Of a stretch of DNA of 64,000 nucleotides, positions 8,871 to 17,947 are shown in pieces. The stretch covers positions 104,822 through 168,821 of the forward strand of contig NZ_QNRK01000011.1 in assembly GCF_003315135.1 (NCBI RefSeq). Reading direction: 5' to 3'. The position numbers were made by a program, and so were the translations under genes. The DNA is from Roseiarcus fermentans. Lineage in GTDB: Bacteria > Pseudomonadota > Alphaproteobacteria > Rhizobiales > Beijerinckiaceae. Under the pieces are notes generated by a model, which was not told the origin of the DNA, made no database searches, and worked only from the letters and a program-made list of their open reading frames with translations. The stretch's first letter is position 1. Each line of letters opens with the position of its first letter.

Positions 8871-9422
8871 CTACGGCGAGACCGGCGGCGCGGCGGGATA
8901 GATCAGCGTTCCGTCGCGCCGAAGCTCGGCCGCGGGCGTCATCCGCGCCGGCTCGATGTGGCCTTCGCCGAGGATGTGAAACACCTCCTCCCCCGTGGCC
9001 ATGAGATAGTCCGAAATGATGCGGCGATGGCGCCGCCACCACACCGCCTCGGCGCACATCACCGCCGCCCGCGCCGCATGGCCCATTGCGCGCAAGGCTT
9101 CGAACCCGGAGCGGAAGTCTGCGCCCATGGCGTAGTCGGCGAAATTGTGAAAGCTGGCGTTCTCCCAGAAGGCGTTGGTCTCGGGCGAAACGTCGCGCTG
9201 AAGTTTGCGCAGGCCGCCGAGCGAGGCCAGGTGCTGATAGCGGATCTGGAACGGGGCGAGGGCCGCGGGAAGGACGTCGCGGTTGAACTGCGGGTTGGCG
9301 CGCGACCGCGGCACGGTTCTCACGTCGACGACCAGCCCGACGTCCGCTTGCTGCAACAGCGCGACAAACGCTTCGGTCGAGCGCGTGGAATGGCCGATGG
9401 TGAAGAACGGGTTCTGCGCCAC
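8871..9422 (-). CDS. DUF488 family protein, copy 2
   Basis: 183 residues from the GTG at 9420-9422 (VAQNPFFTIGHSTRSTEAF). It carries the same motifs as copy 1: VVDVRTVPRSRANPQFN, FWENASFHNFADYAMGADF, VMCAEAVWWRRHRRIISDY. Most differences are conservative, and the DNA of the two copies aligns along the whole gene. The frame is open further upstream without homology, so the internal GTG is preferred. Upstream (9423-9600) is a Gly/Ala/Arg-coding stretch with no recognised content. Having two intact copies within 2 kb suggests duplication followed by divergence, not decay. Confidence 0.83.
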   Translation of the reverse strand: MAQNPFFTIGHSTRSTEAFVALLQQADVGLVVDVRTVPRSRANPQFNRDVLPAALAPFQIRYQHLASLGGLRKLQRDVSPETNAFWENASFHNFADYAMGADFRSGFEALRAMGHAARAAVMCAEAVWWRRHRRIISDYLMATGEEVFHILGEGHIEPARMTPAAELRRDGTLIYPAAPPVSP

Positions 9423-9603
9423 GGGCCCAGGATCGACCCGCGGGCTCGATCGGGCAAGGGGGCTCGCAGCGAGCCTCCCGACGCTCGTCCCGGCGCGCCG
9501 AGAGGGCATCGCGCGCCGCCAGTTTCCCCGGCTGGCGACAGCAGCCGCGGGGGCGTGATATTGTACGTCGGGGCGGGGAGGAACCTCCCGGGAGAAAGCA
9601 TCC

Positions 9604-10023
9604 TTGCCGATCGTCTTCAGCGACCTCCTCGACGCCTTCGAGTTCGTAAGCGCGGGTCGGGAGTACGAGAACTCCGCCCGGGTCAATCGCGAGACGGGCG
9701 AGATTCACTGGAGTAGCGAGATGGACCCCTCGCTCTTTCCCCAGCCCGACGACGTCGAGGACGACGCCAAATACGTCTCCGTGCCGACTGCGCGCGACCT
9801 CGACCTCGGCAGGCCGCTGGTCATGCGCTTCGCGGCCGAGCGCCTGGACAGGCACTACGACGAGATCGACGACATGTTTCATCGAAAAGGCGCCTACCGC
9901 CGTTTCAGGGACCTTCTCCTCCGCGTCCGGGCGCTGGACGACTGGTACGCCTTCGAGGGCGAGGCGAAGGAAAAGGCGCTCCGGGAGTGGTGCGAGAAGG
10001 AGGGGCTTGTGGTGGAAGGCTGA
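9604..10023 (+). CDS. UPF0158 family protein
   Basis: 139 residues from a TTG start, with a good ribosome binding site (GGGAGAAAG) about 5 bases upstream. Recognised as UPF0158 by the N-terminal LLDAFEFVS, the E-x-H-W segment TGEIHWSSE, VSVPTARDLDLGRPLVMRF, and the C-terminal WYAFEGEAKEKALREWCEKEGL. The family has no settled function. The protein is small, acidic and soluble, with no signal or membrane segment. It is convergent with the DUF4926 gene that ends 22 bases later on the other strand. Confidence 0.75.
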   Translation: MPIVFSDLLDAFEFVSAGREYENSARVNRETGEIHWSSEMDPSLFPQPDDVEDDAKYVSVPTARDLDLGRPLVMRFAAERLDRHYDEIDDMFHRKGAYRRFRDLLLRVRALDDWYAFEGEAKEKALREWCEKEGLVVEG

Positions 10024-10044
10024 GCGGGGGATTCGGGCCGCCGG

Positions 10045-10329
10045 TCACGCCGCGCGCGGAACGGTCCGCAGCACGAGCAGCGCATCGTCCCGACAAGGAA
10101 CGACAGCGTAGGCGCGGCCTTCATCGTCGCTGAACTCGACGAGGGCCGTCGCCTCGTCGAGCGCCTCGAGGATCGTCCCGACCTGGCCGCGAACGAGGCC
10201 GTGTTCAGGAAGGTCGCGCAGCAGGGCGAGGGCGCTGAGGGCAGTCGCCTCGTCTTCACGGTGTTGCGCTTGAATGGGAATCATCGATCCCCTGAAGTTC
10301 TCCGTCATGGCGCGCTGGTCTTCCGCCAT
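10045..10329 (-). CDS. DUF4926 domain protein
   Basis: 94 residues; internal starts at 10311 (MTENFRG) or 10284 (MIPIQAQ) are possible. The core LLRDLPEHGLVRGQVGTILE followed by ALVEFSDDEGRAYAVVP is the DUF4926 signature, a small beta-rich domain often seen beside toxin-antitoxin and mobile loci. Function is unknown. It lies downstream of ureC on the same strand, separated by a palindromic dispersed repeat, so co-transcription with urease is doubtful. Confidence 0.72.
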   Translation of the reverse strand: MAEDQRAMTENFRGSMIPIQAQHREDEATALSALALLRDLPEHGLVRGQVGTILEALDEATALVEFSDDEGRAYAVVPCRDDALLVLRTVPRAA

Positions 10330-10407
10330 CTACGCCTCGCCCGCAGGCTGGTGTTCGAGCCCGTGCTCGCAATTGGTCCCGACCGTCCGCGGCGCGGAGC
10401 CGCGTGG

Positions 10408-10430
10408 ATGGCCGGGACGAGCCCGGCCAT
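10408..10430. repeat. Palindromic intergenic repeat
   Basis: A perfect inverted repeat ATGGCCGGG / CCCGGCCAT with the 5-base loop ACGAG. The sequence type is a familiar intergenic palindrome in Bradyrhizobium-like genomes. It lies about 40 bases after the ureC stop and could form a terminator-like hairpin. Confidence 0.6.
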
Positions 10431-10468
10431 GACGACGGGGTGCGGTCGACCAACCGTCCCGCCAAATT

Positions 10469-12181
10469 TCAAAACAAAAAGTACCTCTGCGCCATCGGCA
10501 GGCTGTCCGCCGGCTCGCACACCAACAACTCGCCGTCGGCCCGCACCGCATAGGTCTCCGGGTCGATCTCGATGTTGGGCGTCGCGCCATTGTGGATCAT
10601 GCTCGCCTTGCGCAAGGACCCGCGGGTGTTGCGCACCGCCACCAGCGTCTTCTGCACCTTGAGCTTGCGCCCGATCCCGCCCTCGAGCGCGGCGTCGGAG
10701 ACGAAGGTGAGCGAGGTCGAGGTTTTCGCCCGGCCGTAGGCCCCGAACATCGGCCGGTAGTGGACCGGCTGCGGGGTCGGGATCGAGGCGTTGGGATCGC
10801 CCATCGGCGCGGCGGCGATCATGCCGCCCTTGATCACGCAGTCGGGCTTCACCCCGAAGAAGGCGGGGCTCCACAGCACGAGGTCGGCGAGCTTGCCCTT
10901 CTCGATCGAGCCGATGTGCTTCGACACGCCGTGGGCGATGGCGGGGTTGATCGTGTATTTCGCCACGTAGCGCTTCGCCCGCGTGTTGTCGTTGCGGTCG
11001 GAATCGCCGGCGAGGGCCCCGCGCTGGCGCTTCATCTTGTCGGCCGTCTGCCAGGTGCGGGTGACCACCTCGCCGACGCGGCCCATCGCCTGGCTGTCGC
11101 TCGACATCATCGAGAGCGCGCCGAGGTCGTGCAGAATGTCCTCGGCGGCGATCGTCTCCTTGCGGATGCGGCTCTCGGCGAAGGCGAGGTCCTCGGGGAT
11201 GCTGGAATCGAGGTGATGGCAGACCATCAGCATGTCGAGGTGCTCGTCGAGCGTGTTCCTGGTGTAGGGCCGGGTCGGGTTGGTCGACGACGGCAGCACG
11301 TTGTCGAGGCCGGCGACCTTCATGATGTCGGGCGCGTGGCCGCCGCCCGCGCCCTCGGTGTGGAAGGCGTGGATGGTGCGGCCCTTGAACGCCTTGATGG
11401 TGTCCTCGACGAACCCGGATTCGTTGAGCGTGTCGGAGTGGATCATCACCTGCACGTCGTGGTCGTCGGCGACCGAGAGGCAGCAGTCGATCGCGGCCGG
11501 GGTGGTGCCCCAGTCCTCGTGCAGCTTCAAGGCGCAGGCGCCGGCCTTGATCTGCTCGACCAGCGCCGCCGGCTTCGAGGCGTTGCCCTTGCCGGCGAAG
11601 CCGAGGTTCATCGGGAATTCGTCGGCCGCCTCGATCATCCGGGCGATGTGCCACGGCCCCGGCGTGCAGGTGGTGGCGAAGGTGCCGGTGGCGGGCCCGG
11701 TGCCGCCTCCCAGCATCGAGGTGACGCCCGACATCAGCGCCTCCTCGATCTGCTGCGGGCAGATGAAGTGAATGTGGGTGTCGAAGCCGCCGGCGGTGAG
11801 AATCTTGCCCTCGCCCGCGATCACCTCGGTGCCCGGCCCGACGACGATGGTCACGCCCGGCTGGATGTCCGGGTTTCCCGCCTTGCCGATGGCCGCGATC
11901 AACCCGTCGCGGATGCCGACGTCGGCCTTGACGATCCCCCAATGGTCGAGAATCACCGCGTTGGTGATCACCGTATCCACGGCGCCGCGGGCGCGCGTGG
12001 TCTGCGCCTGGCCCATGCCGTCGCGAATGACCTTGCCGCCGCCGAACTTCACCTCCTCGCCGTAAGTGGTGAAATCCTTCTCGATCTCGATGATGAGCTC
12101 GGTGTCGGCGAGGCGGACACGGTCGCCGGTGGTCGGGCCGAACATGTCGGCGTAGGCGGCGCGGGGAAGGGAGGTCGTCAT
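10469..12181 (-). CDS. ureC: Urease alpha subunit
   Basis: 570 residues, the full length of bacterial UreC, the catalytic subunit that hydrolyses urea to ammonia and carbamate at a di-nickel centre. All active-site residues are present: His136 and His138 (THIHF), the carbamylated Lys219 (ALKLHEDWG) with His221, His248 (IHSDTLNE), His274 (HAFHTEG), the flap Cys321 and His322 (VCHHLDSS), and Asp362 (SSDSQAMG). It starts at the ATG 12179-12181 ([17 protein letters not shown]). It is normally adjacent to ureB; here a ureB fragment and a toxin-antitoxin pair intervene. ureE, ureF and ureG are not in the window. Confidence 0.98.
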   Translation of the reverse strand: MTTSLPRAAYADMFGPTTGDRVRLADTELIIEIEKDFTTYGEEVKFGGGKVIRDGMGQAQTTRARGAVDTVITNAVILDHWGIVKADVGIRDGLIAAIGKAGNPDIQPGVTIVVGPGTEVIAGEGKILTAGGFDTHIHFICPQQIEEALMSGVTSMLGGGTGPATGTFATTCTPGPWHIARMIEAADEFPMNLGFAGKGNASKPAALVEQIKAGACALKLHEDWGTTPAAIDCCLSVADDHDVQVMIHSDTLNESGFVEDTIKAFKGRTIHAFHTEGAGGGHAPDIMKVAGLDNVLPSSTNPTRPYTRNTLDEHLDMLMVCHHLDSSIPEDLAFAESRIRKETIAAEDILHDLGALSMMSSDSQAMGRVGEVVTRTWQTADKMKRQRGALAGDSDRNDNTRAKRYVAKYTINPAIAHGVSKHIGSIEKGKLADLVLWSPAFFGVKPDCVIKGGMIAAAPMGDPNASIPTPQPVHYRPMFGAYGRAKTSTSLTFVSDAALEGGIGRKLKVQKTLVAVRNTRGSLRKASMIHNGATPNIEIDPETYAVRADGELLVCEPADSLPMAQRYFLF

Positions 12182-12218
12182 CGGTTCACCTGAGTCGTTG
12201 GATTGGTATTCGTAGGAT

Positions 12219-12385
12219 TGGCGAGCGCGACGACGCGGGCGGGTCTGGCCCGGCTCGAAACGGGCGGCCGCGCCTTCAGAGATGTCGAGCCGAAAGCCCG
12301 TCGCCGTCAGGCGGTCGAATTTCAGCGTGGGGTTGGTCTCGAAGACAGGATCGTAACAGCCGACCTGGATCGGCGGTCGACTGTC
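12219..12385 (-). pseudogene. Fragment of ureB (urease beta), degenerate
   Basis: About 165 bases that align base by base with positions 13275-13443 of intact ureAB. Examples are GATGTCGAGCCGAAA, GGTCGAATTTCAGCG, TTGGTCTCGAAGA and CCGACCTGGATCGGC, with small differences and indels that break the frame. It represents the C-terminal half of the beta subunit. It lies immediately upstream of ureC, where the real ureB would be expected, on the far side of the toxin-antitoxin pair. Confidence 0.8.
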
Positions 12386-12456
12386 CTGGGGAGGAACATG
12401 CCGGCGCAGGCGGCGCGGGGAGGGCGGCGACGGCTGTGCGAGTCATGGACAGGTCT

Positions 12457-12852
12457 CTACGGGACGAGGGAAAACTGACTTGATTTCAGCGCTTTGGCAT
12501 CGAATGTCGCCGTCGAGGCGCAGCCGAGTTCGACGTTGATCTGAGCGAGCAAGTAATCCGCGAATTCGGCTGGACCGTTTCGGTAGGCCTCCAGCGCCGA
12601 AACCACCGCCGTCCGCCGTTCGAATTCGAGGTCATCCGATTGCAGCACGCCGTCGAGATACTTGATGACTTCGACTTTCGGCTTGTCGAGCGACTTACCG
12701 AGCACCCAAGCGAATTCAGCAAGCACGATGACGTTCACCATACACGGTCCGCCACGTCCCGCCTGCTCGACGAACGACCTCGCGCGTCCACATTGTTCGC
12801 GGTCATCGTCGATGAACAATCGAAGCAGGACGTTGGTGTCGAGGCCGATCAT
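12457..12852 (-). CDS. PIN-domain toxin (VapC-like)
   Basis: 131-residue PIN-domain ribonuclease of a type II toxin-antitoxin system. The acidic catalytic residues are all visible: Asp5 (MIGLDTNVLLR), Glu46 (VLAEFAWVL), Asp99 (EFADYLLA) and Asp118 (TATFDAKAL). VapC-type toxins cut RNA, often tRNA or rRNA; the target here is unknown. The ATG directly abuts the TAG stop of the antitoxin gene, a typical coupled pair. The gene is intact. It sits inside the urease cluster, between ureAB and a ureB fragment, so it was probably acquired there. Confidence 0.9.
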   Translation of the reverse strand: MIGLDTNVLLRLFIDDDREQCGRARSFVEQAGRGGPCMVNVIVLAEFAWVLGKSLDKPKVEVIKYLDGVLQSDDLEFERRTAVVSALEAYRNGPAEFADYLLAQINVELGCASTATFDAKALKSSQFSLVP

Positions 12853-13170
12853 CTAGGTCTCGCGCATTCGAGCCCGACGCATCCTATCCGCCATGGCCTC
12901 GGTGACGGCTTCGTCGATCAGGGCGTCCAGGTCTCGTCCCTTCTCGCCCAAGTGAATGGGGTTGGCGCGTGCAAAGTCCACAATGCTCCGCCGCTTTCGC
13001 GGCTCGACCACCAGCGCCCCGTCGCCTCGCCGGAACCAGTGCAGCCGATCGCCGACATCGAGGCTGAAGGCTTGGCGCAGTGCGCTCGGCAAAGTGATTT
13101 GCCCCTTCGTCGTCAACGTCGACTCGCCGAAGTCTTTCTCGAGGGCATCCGCTTCGTTCGTCACGGCCAC
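12853..13170 (-). CDS. AbrB/MazE-type antitoxin of the PIN toxin
   Basis: 105 residues. The N-terminal swapped-hairpin AbrB DNA-binding domain reads STLTTKGQITLPSALRQAFSL then VGDRLHW (about residues 17-45). The C-terminal half, rich in Arg/Glu with DALIDEAVTEAMADRMRR, would bind and neutralise the toxin. Such antitoxins repress their own operon, so the AT-richer stretch upstream (about 13175-13205) is the likely promoter and operator. It is immediately followed by the PIN toxin gene with no gap. Confidence 0.88.
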   Translation of the reverse strand: MAVTNEADALEKDFGESTLTTKGQITLPSALRQAFSLDVGDRLHWFRRGDGALVVEPRKRRSIVDFARANPIHLGEKGRDLDALIDEAVTEAMADRMRRARMRET

Positions 13171-13224
13171 GCTCCCGCATTCCTTACTAGGAAAATGTAA
13201 GGCAATGGGCTTCCCCTTGCAAGT

Positions 13225-13845
13225 CTACACCTTCCCCATCACCTCCTGGCGGAAGCCGAACACCTCGCGTTTGCCGGCGAGCGCGACGAGGCGGACGGCG
13301 CGGCTCTGCCCCGGCTCGAAGCGCACCGCCGTTCCAGCCGGAATGTCGAGCCGAAACCCCTTCGTTTTCTTGCGATCGAACTTCAGCGCCGGATTGGTCT
13401 CGAAGAAATGGTAGTGCGAGCCGACCTGGATCGGCCGGTCGCCGGCGTTGGACACCTCGAGCTCGACCGTCTCGCGCCCCTCGTTCATGACGATCTCGCC
13501 GGGCTCGGCCAGCACTTCGCCCGGAACCTGTCCGTCGTGACCGCCGCGGATCGGGTGATGCACGGTCACGAGCTTCGTGCCGTCGGGGAAGGTCGCCTCG
13601 ACCTGGACGTCGTGGATCATCGAGGCGACGCCCTCCATGACCTGGTCGGCGGTCACCACGTGGGCGCCGGCCTCCATCAGCTCCGCCACCGAGCGGCCGT
13701 CGCGCGCGCCCTCGACGACGAAATCGGTGATCAGCGCCACCGCCTCCGGGTGGTTCAGCTTCACGCCCCGCTCGAGCCGTCGCCTCGCCACGACGGCGGC
13801 CATGGCGATCAACAGCTTGTCCTTTTCGCGCGGCGTCAGATTCAT
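13225..13845 (-). CDS. ureAB: Urease gamma-beta fusion subunit
   Basis: 206 residues. Residues 1-99 are the gamma subunit ([50 protein letters not shown]). Residues about 100-206 are the beta subunit ([60 protein letters not shown]). The junction reads [17 protein letters not shown] with no stop, so it is a true gene fusion, known in some bacteria. Both halves look intact. The gene lies downstream of ureD on the same strand and is separated from ureC by the toxin-antitoxin pair and a ureB fragment. Confidence 0.95.
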   Translation of the reverse strand: MNLTPREKDKLLIAMAAVVARRRLERGVKLNHPEAVALITDFVVEGARDGRSVAELMEAGAHVVTADQVMEGVASMIHDVQVEATFPDGTKLVTVHHPIRGGHDGQVPGEVLAEPGEIVMNEGRETVELEVSNAGDRPIQVGSHYHFFETNPALKFDRKKTKGFRLDIPAGTAVRFEPGQSRAVRLVALAGKREVFGFRQEVMGKV

Positions 13846-13986
13846 GGCTTCCCTCTCGTGCCCCTCGTTTCGGATCGCGACGTCCGGCGCCGCCGGCGCG
13901 ACGGGAGGCCGACGCCCCCCGCCCGCGAGGGCGCTGTTTGTCCGTCCGATGACGGCGTTTTCCCCACGGGCTCGCTGGTCCGGCGC

Positions 13987-14811
13987 CTATTGCCACAGGC
14001 GCGGCGGCTCGCGTCCGCTCAACGCCACAATGGCGGCGATCGCGGCTTTGCGCAATCGGCTCGGGCTCGCCGAAACCAGGCGCGCCACGATGAGGCCGTC
14101 GAAGGCGCTCGCGCCCGCTTCCACCTCCGCCTCATGGCCCTCGAGCGCCGCCCGCACGTCGGGCAGCCGCGCCTCGACGCCGGGCGCCGCGGCCAGAAGG
14201 GTGGCGATCGCCCGCGCGCCCGCGCCGCACGCCGGGCGGTCGAGCGTCGCTCCGGCGCGGTCGAGCCGGGTTTCGTCGGCGAACACGAGGCGGCCGGCGC
14301 GGCGCAGCCGCCAGCTGTCGCTGAGCGACGCGTCGATGCGCGTCTCGCCCGCGGCGAGGCGGCCGAACACCAGCGTCTCGACGGCGAGCAGGTCCGCGTC
14401 GGCGGCCATGTCGATGGCGAGGCTGCGCTCGAGCCGCGCGCCCTCGAACACCAGCGTCTCCTGCGGCAGCCAGCGCAGGCGCGCGCCGTCGCCGAGTTCG
14501 AGGGCGGTCGCGATCCGCGCCGGCGGGCCGTCGCTGCGGTAGATCTTTTCCGCCGCGACCGTCGTCGCCTCCACCGCCGCGCCGGCGCCGAGGGCGAGCG
14601 CCACGCGGTAGCTGTCGCCGCCGGCGACGCCGCCGCCGGTGTTGACCAGCGCCGCCTCGCAAACATCGGTGGCGCGGGGAAAGCGCCAGCGCAGGCCTCC
14701 GGTCTCGTAGAGGCGCATCGGCTCGGCGCCGCGCCGGCCGCGCACGAACGTCGCCCGCGCTTCCGCCACCGCGCGCTGGCGGGCGCCCGGGTCCGGCGGC
14801 GCCCCGGTCAT
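13987..14811 (-). CDS. ureD: Urease accessory protein UreD
   Basis: 274-residue cytoplasmic chaperone that, with UreF and UreG, opens the urease apoprotein for nickel loading. Family features are ALVNTGGGVAGGDSYRV near residue 58 (the conserved NTGGGxxGGD motif), TVAAEKIYRS, WLPQETLVFEGARLER near residue 115 and VFADETRLD near residue 190. The ATG at 14809-14811 overlaps the stop of the upstream membrane glycosyltransferase gene in ATGA. Such coupling of urease to an unrelated gene may just reflect compaction. About 140 bases separate it from ureAB. Confidence 0.93.
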   Translation of the reverse strand: MTGAPPDPGARQRAVAEARATFVRGRRGAEPMRLYETGGLRWRFPRATDVCEAALVNTGGGVAGGDSYRVALALGAGAAVEATTVAAEKIYRSDGPPARIATALELGDGARLRWLPQETLVFEGARLERSLAIDMAADADLLAVETLVFGRLAAGETRIDASLSDSWRLRRAGRLVFADETRLDRAGATLDRPACGAGARAIATLLAAAPGVEARLPDVRAALEGHEAEVEAGASAFDGLIVARLVSASPSRLRKAAIAAIVALSGREPPRLWQ

Positions 14812-16379
14812 CGCCGGCACGTCCGCGCGAGATCGACCTCGGCGCTCGGGCAGGGCGGATCGAGGACCGGCGCATAGGGCTCGGCGACACGGAACAGCTC
14901 GTACGCCTGGAGGACGCGGCCGGCGCGCCGGCGCTCGATCGTTCCGGCCGGCTCGACGCTGCGGAACCGCATCCCGAGCACGAGGTCGTAGCGCCGCCCG
15001 GCCTCGGCGATGGCGAGGCCCCGCCTGTCGAACAGGCTTTCCGGGGGCGAGGGCGCGAAAATCCAGCGGATCCGCTGCTCCGGCTGGACGACGGCGAGGC
15101 CCGGGTCGCCGTAGACCGTCAGGAGGGAGGCGAGCGCGTAGCCTTGGGTCAGGACGTAGGGCGCGCCCTCGGCGCGCGCGCGGGCGTCGACGTCGCGCGC
15201 CAGCTCGCGAAACCCTTCGAGGCGGGCGGTCGGGTCGGCGGCGCCGAGCGGAAGAACGCCCGTCAGCGCCTGGACGAAGCCCGCGAGCATGACGGCGAGC
15301 GCGAGCGGCGCCGCCCACAGCGCGGCGCGGGCGACCCGTCCGGCCGCGCCCGCGGCCCGGCGGGCGCGCGCGACCCACTCGCCGGCGAGGATGGCGCAGG
15401 CCGGGAACAGCGGCGCGAGCCAGTTGCCCTGCACCCGGTCGTGCGCCGCGTGGACGAGGAAGTAGACCGCCGCCGGCGCGATCGTGGCGACGAGCAGCCG
15501 GCGCGCTTCCTCGGGCGACCCCGGCGCGACGGACTTGCGCCACGACACGCCCGCGATCGCCGCCGCGAGCGCCGCGAACACCAGCGGGTTGATCAGCAGG
15601 ATCTGGGAGAGCGCGAATTCGACCAGATAGAACGGCGTGAACCCGGCCGCCGCGGCCCGCCCGCCCTGCTTCAGGAACGTCGCCCAGCCATGCGCCGCGT
15701 TCCAGGCGACGAAAGGCGAAAACACCGCCGCGGCGAGCGCCAGCGCCAGCCAGGGGAGGGGCGAGCGGAGCCAGCGCCGGAGCGAGGGCGTCGCCACGAC
15801 GGCGAGCGCGGCGCCGGCGGCGAAGAAGGCCGCGGTGAATTTCGACATCAGCATCAGGCCGAGGGCGAGGCCCATGGCGATGATCCAGCGCGCCCTGCCC
15901 GTCCGCCAGAGTTCGACCAGCGCCGCGAGCCCCAGCATCCAGAACAGGACGAGCGGCGCGTCCGGCGTCACGAACACCGCGCCCGCGATCACCAGCGGCG
16001 CGGCGATCCACATCAGGACGGCGAGCGCGGCGGTGTCCAGCGAGCCGAACAGCCGCCAGGCGATCAGGGCGACGAGCCCGGGCAGCGCGCCGACGAGGGC
16101 GAGCGACAGCGCGCGGATTCCGAGGTCCGAATCGCCGAACAGCGCGGTCGAGGCGCGGATCAGAACCGCCACCATCGGCGGATGGTCGAGGTAGCCGAAG
16201 GCGAGATCCCGCGACCACAGCGTGTAATAGGCCTCGTCGAAGCTGAGCTCGAGCCGCGAAGCGGCCAGCGTCTGCAACGCGAGCAGCAGGAGCGCGCCGC
16301 CGGCGGCGCAGGCGACGAGCCGTCCGGGACGACGATCGATCCGCGGCCGCGCCCCGGCGACGATGGAAGCTTCCGTCAC
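14808..16379 (-). CDS. Membrane glycosyltransferase, GT39/ArnT-like (PMT_2)
   Basis: 523-residue integral inner-membrane protein with roughly ten hydrophobic helices in the N-terminal two thirds. The hallmark loop after the first helix is LSFDEAYYTLWSRDLAFG with the DE pair and YLDHPPMVAVLIR, as in ArnT and dolichyl/undecaprenyl-phosphate-dependent transferases (GT83/GT39). The C-terminal third is a periplasmic soluble domain. It probably transfers a polyprenyl-linked sugar onto lipid A, a glycan or a protein. I start at the GTG 16377-16379 (VTEASIVAGARPRID); the longer frame to 16589 is Arg/Ala-rich and non-homologous. Confidence 0.82.
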   Translation of the reverse strand: MTEASIVAGARPRIDRRPGRLVACAAGGALLLLALQTLAASRLELSFDEAYYTLWSRDLAFGYLDHPPMVAVLIRASTALFGDSDLGIRALSLALVGALPGLVALIAWRLFGSLDTAALAVLMWIAAPLVIAGAVFVTPDAPLVLFWMLGLAALVELWRTGRARWIIAMGLALGLMLMSKFTAAFFAAGAALAVVATPSLRRWLRSPLPWLALALAAAVFSPFVAWNAAHGWATFLKQGGRAAAAGFTPFYLVEFALSQILLINPLVFAALAAAIAGVSWRKSVAPGSPEEARRLLVATIAPAAVYFLVHAAHDRVQGNWLAPLFPACAILAGEWVARARRAAGAAGRVARAALWAAPLALAVMLAGFVQALTGVLPLGAADPTARLEGFRELARDVDARARAEGAPYVLTQGYALASLLTVYGDPGLAVVQPEQRIRWIFAPSPPESLFDRRGLAIAEAGRRYDLVLGMRFRSVEPAGTIERRRAGRVLQAYELFRVAEPYAPVLDPPCPSAEVDLARTCRR

Positions 16380-16587
16380 GTCGTCGCCACTCCTCGCGGA
16401 CCCTGCTCCAGCGGCCGCCCAGTCGCACGCCGCCGCCCGAAGGGTCAATTCCCCGGCCGCCATCCCCCCTCGATCCGTCAATTGCCGCGCAAGTGTGGCG
16501 CCCTTCACACAGCCCTCGCCGCGACAGCGTCGTATAACCGTCAAATCAAAGGTTTTCCAGCTTGCGGCGCGCGCCAGGACGTCGGAC

Positions 16588-17829
16588 ATGGCCCTGAGGG
16601 CAGAGGAGAGGCGGTCGGCCCGACCCGGCCGCCGCGACGACGCGGCGGACGCGTCGCGGTTCTTTTCCCGCGTCGGCTATGCGGCGCTGGCGATCGGCGC
16701 GCCGCTGGCGGTCATCGTCCATCCGCTGGCGCTGTTCATCGTCTTCCCGATCGGCGTCGCCATGATCCTGATGGCCGCGGCGCTCGAGGCGAAGCCGGGC
16801 TTCTCCGACCGTCTGGCGCGCGACGTCATGACGGCGCCGTTTCTCGCGCTCGCCGCCGGCCTCGGCTGGGCGACGCTGTCGATTCTGTGGACGCCCTATC
16901 CGGTTTCGGCGCTCCAGCATGCGCTCAAGCTCGCCCTGCTCATTCTGGCGACCCTGTTCGCGGTCGCCGCCCCGCGCGAAAACGCGCGCGCCACCGACCT
17001 CTACCTGTTCCCGATCGGCGTCGTGGTCGGCATGATCGCGATGGCGGCCAAGGGGCTCGCCGGCGTGGTCGATCATCTTCCCGACGACGGCGGCCTCGCC
17101 GCCGGCGAGATCGCGCTCGCGGTGCTGCTGTTTCCCGCGCTCGGCGGGCTGACCGCGCGCGGGCGCAACGGCTACGCCCGCATCCTGCTGATCCTGGCGC
17201 TGGCCTTCGCCTACACCGCGGGCAACGCGCCGCTGACGATCGCGCTGTTCGCCGGCTATCTGGCGATGTCGTTCGCCATCTCGGACCTCGCCCGCACGAC
17301 GCGCGAGCTGGCCTGGGGGGCCGCGGCGCTGGTGCTGCTGTCCCCGCTCATCCCGGCGTTCGCGCCGACGGTCGCGGCGTGGATCTTCAACGTCAAGCTG
17401 GCGACGCTGCCGCCGCCCTACGCGATCCTGTCGGTCGCGGCCGACATCTTCACCCACGACAAGCTCAGGCTCTTGATCGGACACGGCTTCGCCACCGTGG
17501 CCCGGGGCGTGCACGACCAGATCCTGCCGCTCTACACCCCGCGCTCGTTCGCGTTCACGGTCTGGTACGAGCTCGGCGTGGTCGGCGCCGTGATCGCCGC
17601 GGCGGGCGTCTGGTGCGCCTTTCGCGACATCGGCAAGGCGCCGCCCCGGCTTGCCCCCTTCATGATCGCCGGGCTCGCTGCGATCGTCGCGCTCGCCTTC
17701 TCCAACGTCGACTTCGACGACATGACGGCGCTGACCCTGATCGGCGCGGCGATCATCTCGACCGACGTCGCCGCCCGCAGCCAGTACCGCACCACGCGGC
17801 CTTCGGCGGCGAGCCTCGCCAATCTGTGA
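16588..17829 (+). CDS. O-antigen ligase / polymerase-like membrane protein
   Basis: 413-residue integral membrane protein from the ATG at 16588. About ten hydrophobic helices alternate with short loops. There is a longer periplasmic segment, KLRLLIGHGFATVARGVHDQ, then a TPRSFAFTVWYELGVVG segment near residues 295-345. The GHGF and WYELG motifs in the late large loop resemble the WaaL/Wzy ligase family (there often GxG and H-N/WxExG). The N-terminus is charged and Arg-rich. Divergent from the GT39-like gene, it probably serves cell-surface glycan assembly; the exact substrate is not evident. Confidence 0.68.
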   Translation: MALRAEERRSARPGRRDDAADASRFFSRVGYAALAIGAPLAVIVHPLALFIVFPIGVAMILMAAALEAKPGFSDRLARDVMTAPFLALAAGLGWATLSILWTPYPVSALQHALKLALLILATLFAVAAPRENARATDLYLFPIGVVVGMIAMAAKGLAGVVDHLPDDGGLAAGEIALAVLLFPALGGLTARGRNGYARILLILALAFAYTAGNAPLTIALFAGYLAMSFAISDLARTTRELAWGAAALVLLSPLIPAFAPTVAAWIFNVKLATLPPPYAILSVAADIFTHDKLRLLIGHGFATVARGVHDQILPLYTPRSFAFTVWYELGVVGAVIAAAGVWCAFRDIGKAPPRLAPFMIAGLAAIVALAFSNVDFDDMTALTLIGAAIISTDVAARSQYRTTRPSAASLANL

Positions 17830-17947
17830 TTCCTGCCGATCCCGGCCGTCGTTTCGCCGCGGTTCGGGCAGCGCGGCGACGCCGAATCCCGCCCCTGCGC
17901 GACAACGCGAAGCCTGTGAGCGGGCCACGGACGAATCAGGCGGAGGA

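Noticed and set aside
14808..16589. Longer N-terminus of the GT39-like protein
   Set aside because: The first 70 residues are non-homologous and overlap the upstream region of the divergent gene; the GTG at 16379 leads directly into the first hydrophobic helix.
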